Source: Struthidea cinerea
Lineage: Eukaryota; Chordata; Aves; Passeriformes; Corcoracidae
Direction: 5' to 3'
Length of the DNA: 64,000 nt
NCBI GenBank assembly: GCA_013397865.1
Contig: VZTI01001766.1
Location: 2,169,408 to 2,233,407 of the forward strand
How positions within the stretch are numbered: position 1 is the first letter of the stretch; each line of letters starts with the position of its first letter. Below are positions 36,401 through 51,400 of the stretch, in pieces. Made by a program: the position numbers and the translations under genes. The notes below the pieces were generated by a model that had not been told where the DNA came from, did not search any database, and was given only the letters and a program-made list of their open reading frames with translations.

Positions 36401-39400
36401 CCTGTGATGCCACATTAGCCCCAGCAGCTGCTTCCTCGTCCCACTGCCTGAAGTGATCGGTGTCAATAAAAATCTAAACCAGAGGAAACAAAACAAAACT
36501 CAAGAAAAGGCTCCAAATAAAAGGAGTGATGATTTCCTGCAACACTCCAACGACTTGAAAAATAAAGCACCTGGGAGGCAAACAGAGAATGAGTGGAATG
36601 AAAAGGAATTGATGGAGAGCTGAAGAGGAGTCTAATCACTCAGGAAAGCAGGGGAAAGGTGCATGATGGATGTTTCCACATGATTTCTGGGTAGTCAAGG
36701 AAACAGTTTTTATCTGTGTGATGAAGAAGCCTGTTCACTCACTGAACTCGTGTCTCACAGTTAGCAGGTTAATGGTACTTAAAGTTCTGGTCTCTGACTG
36801 CAGATTACATTTTACAGAATGGAGTCATGCACTTCTCCCAGCTCCAGCATGGAGCCACTAACTCTACCAACTCTCATTATCTAAGCATGCTGCTTACATT
36901 CCTAGTTACCTGCAACTCTGAGTACCCAGGTCTTTCAGTGATAAGGGATGATTCTTAAGATATCTGTTTGGAATTGAAATATTTCAGAGAAAAATGGATC
37001 CTACGCCCTCTTCTACCCAGACAATCTACCTAAATGTCTAGTGTCTGAGATTAATATTTCTTTTATATTTGTGAAACTTCAGCTTCTGTGTCTGGACTTC
37101 ACCAGCAATTTCTTCTGCCCCTTCACATTTCGCTGTGCAAAAAGCATTTAATCTTCCACTTTCCCAGCTGTGGTGAAACAGCTGTGCAACCTTAGGTTAT
37201 TAGGAGAAAAATCATTATACTGAGATTGCCTCTGGTGTGAAACACTGACTTGGAATTAGCTGAAAGCTGCTGGATCCTGATTTGCTGTGGGGTTTCCTGC
37301 TCCTTACTCCAACTGCACTCTGTCCAGAGCCATAGACCCTTCCTCTTGGCAAGCCCAACCACTGTTCTGGGCTGGCCCTGCCACCTGCGGTCACTGTGTA
37401 CCAGCACTCTCAAACTGCATCGCGAGTGCTCCATGTCTTGTTGAACAGTCCACCTTTGCAATCATTTTAAGCAAAAATGGTTCATAAAGGCTCAACACAG
37501 TGTCCCTAGAGGCAGCACAGGGTAGACATGCAGTTTTATAGGGTAGACATGCAATTTCTTACCTTGACAGGTCAGCATTGCAGGTTTGCTGCAGTTGCCT
37601 CTAGAGCATCTTTAGGTACAACTGGAGATTTTTTTTTTCCCCCTTTTTTCTTTTTTTTTTGATGCTAGGAGATAACACATTATAATCCTGTTGAGGGAAA
37701 GATTCATAAGACCATTGTTAGAAATTGGAAATAGGAAATTAAAGTTTCACACAGTTTGGATTTGGACTGCTGTCTTAAGGCTCATTTACTTTATTTAGAG
37801 AAGCACCTTCTCTTCATCACATGGTATCTGGGTATCCCCTGAGCAGACACTAAATTTTGTTGTGCTAACAGGAACCCCTTGGCAAATGAGCAGCTGGAGC
37901 AGCTGTTCCAGTGCGGGGGTTCTGTGAGCCTCTCCAGGATGGGTTTGTATGTCACTGAATGTGGAAGGGCCTATCACTTTCATATTTTGAGAAAATAGCA
38001 TTATTTATTGCTAATCTTCACACTTGCTGTGCCAGTAAGGTGGAAGAAAATGATTGATGGCTGGGAATCAGAGCAAGGATAACGATGAACAATGCAAGGC
38101 ATGTAGCTCAGCACTGAGTTAGGTTATGGATTTATCTTTCATTTATTAGAACTCTTACAGAAATGTCCCTTTATGTTTTGGTTATAACCACATTGGGCAA
38201 TGTCTTCACCAGGTGTGCTGTAGAGAAGTGCATCTGTAGTTTTGTGAAAGAGTAAAAGACAGTTGTTTCATTAGATTTGTGCTTTGGTGCATTTGTGCGT
38301 GTGCTTGTGCAATTATATATCTGAACACGTGTATACACAACACCACTCATACACACAAAACAACAAACACGATTTTATGAAACCAAATTTAACTGCATGT
38401 TTTTCACCTGTTCCCATTTGCAAAGTATGTTGAAGAAGCAATAAATTTTATTTATTGCATAATAAATGCATAATCTAAAGAAATAATGCATAGTAAGTGC
38501 ATAATCTAAAGAAAAAAAGTTTTGTTCTTTATAATAAAAGAAATTTAACAAGACAGGGTATCTCAATTTCAATCAAAATTCGTGGTTTTTTCAACCTAAG
38601 TTGCAAAACTGTAGAGCTCCATGCCTTTATCTCTTACTTGACTTTAAGTGCAGAGCAGCTTGTGTGCCTAGTTTCCTTCTCTTGTCCTTTTTTCATGTTA
38701 ATATAACTTTACAGCTCCAGGCCCCAGCCTAGGATGGCCCCTCTCCTTGCACCACGCACACAGCTGGAGCTGAAGGAGGGCTGGCACACAGCACAGCACA
38801 CAGTAACACACTGCCAGCCTTTAAAACATCACACTCTGCTCCTCTCTCTCCCTCCTCAGGATCTTTTCTGGGAAAGTACTTTCTGCATTACAAAAGTTTG
38901 CCTCAGTGAAGTGCTTACAAAAATGGGATCTTACCAAAGAGTCCTGATGTGAGCAATATTTAACTCTATCCTTCACCTCTCTTTAACTCATGCCCAGCAT
39001 AGTCAGCCAAGCCACTTTTTATTGCTCATCACATTTTCCCAACAGAAGACTATTGAAATGTTGCTGGTTGTTCATCGTGACTGGTTCAAGGGCATACGGA
39101 GTGGTGAAAAACCAGCATCAATATAAAGAAGTAAATGTAATCTCTCATTTATTTCTGAGTCATAGAAGACCTTATTCAAACCCTCCAGCTACCACTTGAC
39201 ACAACAACCTCCACTAGAAAGCGTCATGCTGTGGCTTATGTAACCCATTCGCTTTTGATTGGCCTTTTCCAGATGTTACTTTATCTCAGTCATCTCAGAA
39301 TTTGTCTGAAGAATTTGCTGAGGCTGCACGACAGCTTAAAAAAGAAGCTCCAAGAATCCAGTTTGGCAAAATTGATGTGACACACCAACACGACTTGAGA

Positions 39401-42400
39401 AAAGAATTTAATATTCAAGCCTTTCCTACTGTGAAATTTTTTGTGAATGGCAGCAGGGAACATCCCATAGACTGCAAAGGTAAACTGTCTCATGCACTGA
39501 TAAGATAATGATATGTAATGACAGGATGTACCTATCTATTACACTGCTGAGGAGAAAAATACAGATGCTCAGATAAAAAATACACAAGGTGGAAAGCTGG
39601 TTTTGCCCATGGTTTTAAATATGCAATTGCCTCTGTACCAATACAGGAACTTGAATCTGAATTCATCTTCCAAGGGTGTAACTGAGTATCCTCTCTATTA
39701 AGTTCACACAGCCAAATTAATTACTGGTATTATTCCACCGAGTATTGCCCACCCAACAAGACAACGTACTCCCAATTATTACAATAAGCATTAGTGAGTT
39801 ATGCCAAACAAGAACTGGGTCCCAAAACTGCTCCATTACTCTTCTGGACCACTGCAATTCCCACGGGCAGCGTGCCTACAGAAGTAGGCTGGGGCAGCAC
39901 TCCATCTAACAATGAACTGGGAATTCACAGGGCCCTCAGCATGCAGGTATGCTCCCTAAGCTAAGGAAAATAATTTTGCGATTTAGCCATCAGAGGGAGC
40001 TCATATGTGGCTTAGAATAAAACATGGAATAATTTGAAGTACTTTACAGAAAGTTACTGAGCAAAGACAGTGACAGACTGGAGCAATCCCAGAAACCCAG
40101 GTCTTACAAGACGTTTTCATTCACTTACAGTATATACAAGAAAGGTTTCTTTTTTTGTAAAATGATGAACTTTTACAGAGGTGATAAAAATTGCGTGACT
40201 TGGCCGAGCATCTGTTAGTGTACTCTGAGCACATACAGGTGAGTCACAAGTTCAATACAATGAACAAAAAAAAAAGGAACCCAAAGTTTGCCTCCTGAGC
40301 CTGTACACAACCAAGTGCTAAGATATCTTTAACTGCAGAGCCCCCTGTGGCTCCTGCTCAAACCTGATCTTCAGTATTTTTAGCAACCTGCTCCTCCTCA
40401 CTATTGAATTTCTTACCAAGTTCCCACCATCTAGCCTTGTGCAAACAGCAGCCTCTGCACAAATGCCACCGACAGCGTGATGTGCCATACTGAACTTTTA
40501 TTAGAGGTGCTGACACCTGAAAGCAAAAGCCCCTACCTTCAGTCTCTGATTAAATCTACAGCACTGACAGGAAAACCTCTCCTAAACTGGTAAAGCTGAC
40601 AGGTTTTCTGGTGTGAACCAGTGAGTGCAGAGTATTGCAACAACACAACGTAGCCGCCCTCCAGCAGAGAGCTGCTGCTTCAGGCACATTTTCTAACAAG
40701 ATGCAGAATTAGGAAACTGGCTGCTGCTCTGGGCTTTGTACAAGGCAGAGAGCACCAACGGTTTGGAATACATGTACCACCAATAATGGCTTAAATTACA
40801 TTTTGTTCACTGGTAAATGCTTATGTGCAGCACTGAGTAAAACCTCACGTAGCACGTTTGGCTTTTAAACCACTGAGCATTGGCAACTGGAAATGTGCAC
40901 TGGCCACCCAGTGGCTTCTCACACAGGACTTGGTACACACTTCATACCACAAAAGAAACTGCAGACCTTGCTGAAATCAATAAATTAATTCAACTCTTTA
41001 GGGAAGGTGGAATTTTTGAATGGTTGCCCTGGCAATGGACATAACATGAAAGCCAAATTCTAGGCCTTGTAAATCATCATTTATGACTGCATGGTCAGAA
41101 TTTGGCCAGTACACAGGCTGATTAAAGGAACTCAGTAGAAAGATTAATCAAGTGGAAAATATGTTTAGGGGCTATAGCACTGACATAAGTGACAAGACCT
41201 CCATTCTGAGTTTAGACAGCAGAAGTCAAGCACTGTGTGGCCACTAGATACTGCTCTGCGCTTTGTTCTGCAGCATGTACACTCCAGAGCAGATGTCTGC
41301 CTGCTTCAGTTTTAAAAAATGGTATTTTAAACTAGTTGCAGTGCTGTCTGCTGCAAAACTGATGGCAGTGAAGTGGTCTGACTCAATTTTGATCTTGTCA
41401 TACTGCTAAAATGCACAGTGCCAGGACTTGCATCTCTGATAATCCACTTGTACTGTACATTTTGACTCTAGCACTTAACTTTTTCTTTTTCATGTATGAT
41501 TTTAATTAACCTTTGCTCTGATCCAGCAAGGCTGTCTGTCATACAGAGATGAAAGGGCTGAGATTTTAATCGCCTAAGCCTCAATTTGCTACCTCAAATT
41601 CCTCTGAAAACATGATAGTTTAAGACCATAATTTTAAAAGAGACTCAATATTCTAAAACTCCTAAAAGCTTAGGAGAACTTACCAAATAAACACACTGAC
41701 TATAATCTCAGTAAAACTGGTAGTAGTAATTTGGAAACCAAAAGATGGAACAATCCAGAACTAAATGACAACTTTTACACTTCAGCTTTGTTTCTTATGT
41801 CTAAACTGAAGTGATGCTATAGCCCCACAGAGGAATTTTAACATGTCTCTGTGCCTATCAGATCCCTCCTGCAGCACCAAAGGAACAATTTTGACACCTA
41901 ATGTAATTGAACAAACAGTTCAATAAAATCTGCAATTGGTTTGGAGTCATTCTGGATTAAACCTCAGGTCGATAGCACTTTATGGCTTACTGTGATTTTG
42001 GGACACATGAAATCTTGCAGGACAGGTTTTCTGCCTGTCTGAAGTTCCTCATCTCTATTCTCCAGATGTGATTAATCATTTAACTGGACTTAAAACCATT
42101 TGCAGAGGTCTCAGAAAACACTGTACTGGTCCACTCTTGGTCTTCTAGAGTCACGGTAGTTTAAATGGTGACTAGAACCTGAGGTTGGATTTGGATACCT
42201 CAAACCCCCTCTGAACCAGCTTTGACCTCAGTCCTAAGGAGTCCAAGTCCATTTGTATTCAGCATCCCTCTGCACCGTCACTGCCTCTGTCCTGATTGCA
42301 CAGAAATTTCTGTCATTCCTTTTGACTTCCATTTTAACTCTCTCTTCCTTCCACAGGAGTCAGAAAAGCCTCAACTTTTATTACGTGGGTGAAAAGAAGA

Positions 42401-45400
42401 ACAGGACCTAGCACTGTTTTAATCAACTCTACTGATCAGGCTGAAGCCATCATAAAAGCTGATGATTTGGCAGTGATTGGCTTCTTCAGGGTAATTATCT
42501 GGAAAGCTCAAAAGGCTGGTTTCTGTTCCAAATTTGGGATATACCTCTTGCTATCACCACCAAATCCCACACATCCAGACTAGAACTCACCAGAAAAACA
42601 CAGACCCTAAGTTTTCTCTACATTTAAAAAACCATTATCTGTCTCTATCTATTTTTTCACACTTCTAGACAAGTGGTCCAGGCAGAGATAACAAAATCTT
42701 ACACCACAGCACATTTCCATCAGTAGCTGGGCACAGAGACCCTGAGAGCAGCTCCTGGGAGCATGATGCTTCAGCAGTGCTTGCACAGCCCTGGCTGGTC
42801 ACAGCAGTGTCTCCTGCAACCTCAGTGAAAGGGCTTCTGCTAAACCATCCCAAGTTTGGCTGGTGTGAAGAAGGCCAAATCTGCTTGGATAGGAAGTCAT
42901 AAAATATTACCACTGTAAATGATCCAACACATGTAGTCCTTTCTCAAGCAATTTCTCCCAGTTTCCAGAGCAGAATAAGGTTCTCAGGATTTGGGCCGAA
43001 TGCTAGTGGACAATAGTCAAGATATGCTGTCAGAGGCAGTAAAACAGGAATAGCTCTTCCCTGCTTTTCCAATGTGTTCTTGAAATCTTTAATATCTGGA
43101 AATTCAATCGAGGATTTTCTCTAACGAAACAGACTTTTATTCTGGTATCTCTCTGCCCAGTTAAAAGCACAGTGTCTGGACTCATAGCTGAACTGATAAC
43201 ACCCCAAATGTGCTGGCTGCAGTACATAGTCCCAGTTCTGTGGATGTGGCAAACAGGATTCATTACCAGAGTGCCCCACAGTAACGGAGCTGGTGAGCAC
43301 AGGCAGCGTTAGCGGGACAAACTGTGAACATGCTCAGTGCCCAGAATTTTGCTTTGCAGCAATCTGCTTGCAGCCGTTTAGGAAGGAAGGCAGTGTTCCA
43401 GTGCTGGGAGAAATTGAGAAGCTCTTTCCATCACAGTGGTGCCAGAGAGTTCCCTGGACCACGCTGATAGCAGATACTGCCTGCAGATGTGTTTCACTGG
43501 ACACTGATTTCGCTCGGGGGCTGAAATGGCAATAGATGAGCATGAGCTAGGGCATGTCAGAAATTTAATGGGTGGAAGCCAACAAAACAGTGTCCAAGCA
43601 AATAAAGAACCGTATTTGGCCTTCTATTACTCACAGATTGCTCACAAATATGAGTGCCAGGATGTGTTGGAAGGTCTCAGCATATAAATTACTATTCATC
43701 TAGCATGAAATAATTGTCTGATTAAATCAAATCTGGACGTGCTGTTGCCTTTCATCCTGCTTATTTACGCTTAGTCTGAGGGTGGACAGCACAGTGACTG
43801 TTTGACAGATGCAGGAGTCAAGGTCCCTGCCTTGAGGAGCACTCAGTCCAAAGCCCCAGAGGTGCCAGTCAGCTCCTCTCGTGAGCAGAGCCCTCCTGTG
43901 TAATCCCTCAGCTCCTGCCGGCTGTGCAGGGGGAGCAGCTGGTGGCAGGATCCCTCCTGTCTGCAGAAGGCTTTGCAGAGGGTGGGAGTGCCAGGGGAGG
44001 GCAGGGAGGGTGAGATCAGTGCAGGGAGGACACAGGGGACCCCAGACCATCCCTGCTGACCCAGGCCAGCCAACACAAGCTGGAGAGGGGAGCACAGCAG
44101 ATGTGTCAGAATCTCCCCTTAGAGGTAATCTTGGCAGGCAATACCCACTCCACAATTATACTCTGCTCTTTGCTTCACAAGCCTTTAGGGGCCTGCTTCA
44201 CCTGGAGCTCTAACTCCTACACATCTTAGCAGGATGTAGGGCACAGTCTTAATAAATACTCTTTCTGGGACTAGGAACTTCACAATGACAGTGTGGAAGT
44301 TTTCTGTGAGACAGCAAGAGATGTGCCAGAGATGCCTTTTGGGATGACAGCCAGTGAGGACGTCTGTGCTAACTACGGCATCCAAAGGAACTCCCTTGTT
44401 GTGTTTAAGAAGGTAGGAGTACGAAAGTCTAGCAGGTAAGGTGCCGTGACAGCCGTGGGCTATGGAAGGGCAGTTTGGGAATTTTTCAGGTTAAATAATT
44501 TCCTAGTAGTAATTCAAACAGCTTAACACACAAAAAATAATGCATTTACAGACGAGAGACACAAGTAGGAGGCAAAACCAGCAACCTTTAGACAAGTGAT
44601 ATTTTCAATCTGCCTGCCTACATCCAGGCTCCTAATTTATGCTTAAGGATCTGGATAAAACAGCTTTACTTTCCAACCTGCATTCTAATCAATGTTTGCT
44701 GCCAAGTTCTGTGAGATTTGCAGACATTCACCTCTTCTCTTGCGTGTTGCTTTTGACCAGGAATCTTCTTCCAGTCCACAACAGAAGAAGTGGCCAACAA
44801 CAAACCCAAAACTACACAGAGTAGCAGCAATATTTAGACCAGGAAGTAGTCAGGCCGATGATTTCCTGAGCGAGCACATCTCACAGATAGTGTGTATAGA
44901 TGTGGGGAAGATCTTTCAGTATGTTAAGATTACTGAACAAACTAAAGCTGTCAGCTGTACCTTGAATTTTAGCTATAATCTTGTTCTGCAATCTAGCTGT
45001 GACATTCATTTTACAAGCTATGGAACTTCAGTTGCTGAGGATCATAAAACTCTCACTTTTACAGCCTGTCCTTTTGCTCCTATAGTTGATAAGGCCACCA
45101 ACCTCACAAACTTCACTATTTGTCCAGGGAAAACCTGTGCATAAAGAAGTGCTTGAAGATGGTAGACAGAACAAACTGGGTTTAACAAGGCTAATCAAAA
45201 CCTTTACCTTGGATTTGGTCACTGAATATAACATTGAGGTACGTGCATTTCTCTGTATTAACAAAAACAACAGGAGAAAGACAGAAATCCGTGCAGAAAG
45301 AGACCGAGGCAGCTATTCTGCACCTTAGGGACTGAGACTTTTCTTTGCTTGTTTGGCAAGGCCACCCTTGAACACATCTAGAAACACCAGCAGAACCCAG

Positions 45401-48400
45401 CACGCAGCTCTTGGCCCAGCCCAGGCCAAATGATGCTTCCCTCTGGCAAGATGTTGTTTCCTGGAGGAGATGAGGAGTGGCTGGTGGAGCAGTGAGCTCT
45501 GAGCATGCAAACACCTCCCTCCTGTGGAGCCAACACCAAGGCCTAGGCTGCTTCTGCAGCAAAGAAGTGGGGTGGGACCCAGCTGGGCCTCCCTGGGTAA
45601 CACCACTTTTTACTTTCAGCACTGATTCTTCTGTGTGTGTTATACAGGACATCAGACTAGAAGGTCACAGCCCCTTCTGACTGTAAAAATCTATCAATAA
45701 TTATGAGGTTTTTCCTGGAACTGAAAAAACCACTCAGCAGCTGCCGATTCTTCTTACTTTATCTTCTTTAAAACAGTGAAACAAAATCCAATGGTTATGG
45801 AAATGATTGGGAACTGAGTCTTAAAAAGTGAAATTTGCAATAGCAGAACCTAGGGATACTGATATGCTGAGCCTCTGATTCACTGTTCTGCCTACAAAGA
45901 GTGGAACAGATGTTGAGTCTTTTGTTTCCCAGACATCTGTGAAGATTTTTGATGTCCCTGTTGAAAATCACATCCTGCTGTTCACCCCAACGAACTCGGA
46001 GACATTCAATGAGATTTATGAAAACTACAAGTCTGCTGCTGCAGAATTCAGAGGAAAGGTTTGTAACGCTGAATCCAGATTTGCAAATAGGAATGCCAAA
46101 AGATCAGTGGAAAACCACTCAGCAACATTACTGGTAAAAGTACCCTGCTGTCAGTCACTCTTCTAAGTCTACCCAACAATTTAAAAACAGTTTCAGTAAC
46201 TATTATTTGAATTTGTTAAGGACAAGCTGAAAGATAAACTTCACTTGGAGATGATTCTTTAAAACACAAAGACCACAAAGAGGAGCACTAATTCCAGCTG
46301 CTCCAAATAAACCTGTTTCTGATTTTACAAACACAACTTTCTGGGAGCAGCTTCCAACCAAAGGGAGTTTTAGCAAGGTTCTGGCAATTTCTGGCATTAC
46401 CAGCAAATACCATGAGGACCCCAGGGTATTGCCTGAACCAAGGGCTGGAGCCAGCTACAAAACCTGAGGAATACTGCAAGGTATGGGCACAGCCTTGCCT
46501 GCAGCCATGTGTTTGCAGGTATAGAGGCAGTTACAGGCAGTCACACACACACACACGTATTTCAGTTTTGCATGGTGCTGCTCCTGCCCCAGGTACATGA
46601 GACACTGAAGAATAGTAAGTCATCTTGTGATAAGATGTCACCTATTGGTAAATACATATGGATTGCAGGTGTTTCAGCTCTTCTGTCCTGCTAAGATTTA
46701 TGAAGAAGAGCAGTAAGCACTTTGAGGGGTAAATTAGGAGTGTTGCTAAAAGACGTGGCAGCAAACCACTGTGGAAGGACAGAGAGAAAATCTTCAGTAC
46801 TTCTGGCTGCTTTAGCATTTGTTATTAACTGGGATCAAGGTGTAGTAAAGTCCACAGAGCTGCTGGGTTTTGGTCTGAGAACAAAAATGGTTCTGCACAG
46901 TTCCTTGAATTTAAGGTCAGGTCCTACCTCACTGCCAAGCCCCACAGTCCATTTCTCCAAAATGGCTAAACCAAAGCTGGAAGGCTCAACCAGACGCATG
47001 ATCCTCTCTTTATCATCAGCTGCTGTTTGTTTTGGTGGATACTAACGAAGCAAGGAATGGACGGATTTTTGAGTATTTTCGCATCAGGGACATCGATGTT
47101 CCTGCTGTGAGAATCCTAAATCTGACCAGCGACGCCAAGTACAAAATGCCTGCAGACGAGGTGACTGTGGAGAACCTAAAAGCATTTTGCCAGAGCTACC
47201 TAAATGGAAAAGCAAAGGTATGTCCACTGCTGGTGGGACACCTCTCTACTACACCAGCTAAAACATAACAAACTGACAGAGCACCCCCTTTTTAAATTAG
47301 AACAGCGTCCTGTTGTGATCACTGGGTTGTTAATCTACTGTCACCCTAATGCATCCATCCATGGCTGTTGACAGAGCATTCCTCTGTATTTAACAGTTGA
47401 GGAGGACTCCAAAGTCTTCCAGTCCTCCAGTGTAAATACTGGATTGATTTCGGCCCAATATTTTAACTGATGCCAGCTGTAGTACTCTGGTGGTTTAGAA
47501 ACTCCCTGTGTCTCAATCTTTCCAATACTATAATGGAGATGTTTCCCTCCCCTTGTTGGGAGAGATGCAAACAATGATTGCAAGAGATTTTAAAGTTACA
47601 GAAAAATCCAGCAAATAGAAAATTGACAGTTTCAGAGGGGATTAAGATTTGGTATTTGTTTTAAGCGAGTTTCGTGAAGCGAGTTTCCCAGGGGGATCAT
47701 TCCCAATGGTAAATACAGCATTTGTTGCCATAATGAGGCATCACCGCACTCATGTGAAAAATACATTAAAACATTTTGCTTATTCAGTGCTCCTCAGGGA
47801 GAAAAGATAAAGCAGTCAGTCTGAGAGCAGGCAGAATTTAATAAACTTGAGTAGGTAGGTCCTGTATTCGGGGCTGGAGGGGAGCAGAAGGATGGAAGCA
47901 GTGGGGATGTGGCCTCTTTCTCACCAAGATCTGCTTCAGTGGGACAGTCCCACCAAGGACAGCTGCCACGGGCACATGTGCCTGTCTGCTGCTGTGCCGG
48001 GGTGTTGGAGTAGAGAAATTCCCAGCTACTGCACTGTAAATTGTAGGAGTCAGGTGGGGACCGTGACTGGTGGTGGAGGCAGAGATTTAAGCAGCAATGC
48101 TCACTTTCTGGTGTGTTTTACATCACTTCTGAGAGCCAACAACACATCAACTTTCCACTAGTCCAACTTCTGAGCACTGGGCAACAAGAATTCAGGAGAG
48201 GAATAGAAATGTGTTCCATAGGATCATTTTCAGACAGTCTGCTACAGGGTCTCTATGTAACAGAGGGACAAGTAATTCTGAGTACCAGCTACCCAGGGGT
48301 GTGAGATCCCAGCTCCTGCTGAAGGGAGAGAAGGTGGAACCATGTGATGGCTGACCAGGATGTAATGATATAAAAGAGTTATCAGACAGTAACAGAGCAC

Positions 48401-51400
48401 ATTGGGTAATGTCCCATCAGTCCCACATTAACTCGAGCTGGAGCACAGTTTCTCAATGCTCCCTGCACTTTCACAGCAATGTTTCTGTTTCTGCTCAGCA
48501 ACATCTCTCTAGTGAAGAAATTCCAGAAGACTGGGACAAGATGCCTGTCAAAGTGCTTGTTGGGAAGAATTTCAACAGTATCATCTTCAATAAGACCATG
48601 ACTGTGTTTGTTATGTTTTGTAAGTGTTGTGATTGAATTCAGATTTTAAGCTGCTTTAAAAGCTTAAAAGCTGGTCAATTGGAAGGAAAAAAAGAAAGCT
48701 CATGCTTATATACCAAACTAATCTTTGCACTTTACAGAATCTGAGCTCGATGAATTTTTATTGTTTGTGGAAAGAATTGAAGAAAAATTTGTGTCATATC
48801 TATGGAAACACTGTGATACCTTTGCTGACTTGGTGTTGCACTGAGTAGCACTGGATCCCTTCAGTAAATATTTGCCAAGGCCATATCAAATCTCTGTGCT
48901 GAAAGACAACACAACACTGGAACCTCATGGTGTACGATGGAAGTGTGTTGTCTTCCAAGGGCAGAGGGAGAGTTCAGTGAGATTGTCTGGTAGTAATGCT
49001 CCAGGGTTGAATCCCAGATAGGAATTGTGGTTTCAGAAATTGTAACTCTTTTTTTCCTCCTCTGTCTGCAAGGGAAGTGGCTTCCTTACGTGACTCTTTC
49101 CAGGAAGAAACCTCTGCCCTATCCTTGTACCAGCCAGCAGGGATTAGTTTGAGCCTTAATTACTTCAGTAAAACAAACCTGCAGCATTAACAGAAATACA
49201 GACAACTAGCTCTACTGTCCTGAATGCCAGAAATTCATAAGGGTAGTACATTCCTGTCACCCTCCTTGCTGGCTGCAGCTGTGTCACTCACACGAGTAAT
49301 TTTTACATTTCAGTATCATGAACAAACAGAATGATCTAAGCAAGAATTGAACCGAGTCCTCTGGAAATGAAAGGCTGGAAAAGGGAATGTACTGTATTCA
49401 GTGAAGTGCTCCTGAAATTTTAATTCTGTATAAACCAAGTGTGAGCACTGTTGTCCTGCTGAAGGACTGCAACTGTGTTGTGAGCTATTGAAGGGCAGTT
49501 TGCCTTTCTGGTAACCTGCATCAGCGCAGTGCTCAGAGTCAAAACAGCACCGTAACTCAAACTCCTCTTCCTAGAGTCAGCACAGCATGGTTTACATACA
49601 CAGTTAATTTTAGTATGCAGGAAGTATTTTGTACACTTTGGACAAGTGTTTCAACACGGGAATGATGGAAGACTTACCGGGGTTGCACTGGTTATCTGGC
49701 ACACCTCTCCAGCAAAGCTGTCCAAGTGTTGTGTGCTTGTTACAGTCATAGGAGGCTAAAGAGAGCTAAAGCAGCACTGCTGTCAGAAATGTGTTAGTGA
49801 ATAACCAGTTATCACTACATGGAAATGTGAAATTCATGAAGGGCAAATGGTTTCTAGCAGAGAGTGACCACATGAAACCCCAAACCCTGTTAACCTGAAG
49901 GGCTAAATAGGTTCCTGTGGTTGCACCACCACGTGCTCTTCTGTGTCCTTCTAATTTTATTTTAAATTTGCAGATGCCCCTTGGTCCCATGAGTGCAGAA
50001 AACTCCTGCTGATCTGGGATAAGCTGGGAGAGCAATACAAAAGTCACAAGGACATCATGATTGCGAAGATTGACGTCACAGCAAACGACATCCTGTCCGT
50101 GGCGTTGGATCGCTACCCGTTCTTCACGCTCTTTCCTGCTGGCTCAGGTTACCAGGTGAGAAGCTGTTGGGGAAGATTGTGGGGGCACAGCTGCACACCA
50201 AGGCAGGGGGCTGTGCTTGCACGTGCACAGGTGTCACAGGGAGAAAGGAGTCCTTTAGCTGAGAAAGATTTGGTCCCTTCCTGCTCAGCACTGGCTTCTG
50301 AGTAGACATTGCTGTCAAGAACCTGAATTAGAGGAGAAACCCTTCTATTGTCTCATCCTGTGTAGGAGGCTGTGGCAAGAGCTCAGGTAGCATTTACTGT
50401 CTCGGGCTACAAGTCCTTAGGGCCTCACATTCTGCTGTTTAACAATCCCCAATCTGCCTGTTGGGTTCCAGCAACAGTCTCAGCTTGGAGTGAATTCACA
50501 GATACCTCCTCATGACTGCAGTGCCTTTTTACTTCAAAGAGAGGTTCTGTCAAAGAACTACTTGTGCTGGTTGTTTCCAGAGCAAGTATGACAATTGTCT
50601 CTAAAGTGTTAAAACTGCTCTTGTTATTTTCCTCTACATTCTCACAAAACCCAAATCAAAACCTTTCTTCTGTACATTTAAGCCAGTAATTTTACTCCAT
50701 TATGGTACCCCAGCCTCCACTGGGAATAAATATTTGTTGTCAAGACCAATGGTTTTTGCAATGTGCTGCCGAATGAATCAGCTATGTTACACAATAATTA
50801 GAAAATGCCGCTGAAAGTGGAGGCAAAGAAAAATATTAAATAGCTACATTCTCCATCTATGTACATTATCTAATTAAAAAGAAAATATCTCTGAAGTAAA
50901 AAAAAAAATTAAGATACCGCTATAATTAAGGCATTACTAAGCTTTTCATTTTTCTGCTTATTACTAAACTTAAATTAAATTCTAAGGCATTTACCCATGT
51001 CCTCATTTAATCTTTGAGAGATTTTCCTCTCGGATGTGCATGCACAACTTCTGATGAATTGAACTGCAGTCCTGCACACTCACACAAAGTTTCGTCTTAA
51101 ACAGAAAAGCAGAAACCCATTAAATGCTCGTAATAAGCATCAGTTTGCAAAAAAACCAAATAAACAAAAAAGCCCCAAACCAGTAAAAAACTTTCATTAA
51201 CTATTAAGGGATTGTGTCGTACTTACAAATGCTCTGGGATTAAAGAGTATTTGAAATGTCAAGTTTTTCTTTGTGCACCATGTCTTTGCACTATTTCCCT
51301 CAAATGCAGAGGTTTTGTCTTGTACTTGCCTGCTCCTGTAGATGTCTGCTTCTATGGGCTAGGTGAGAAAAACAACATTTACATACTCTTATGCACTGAT

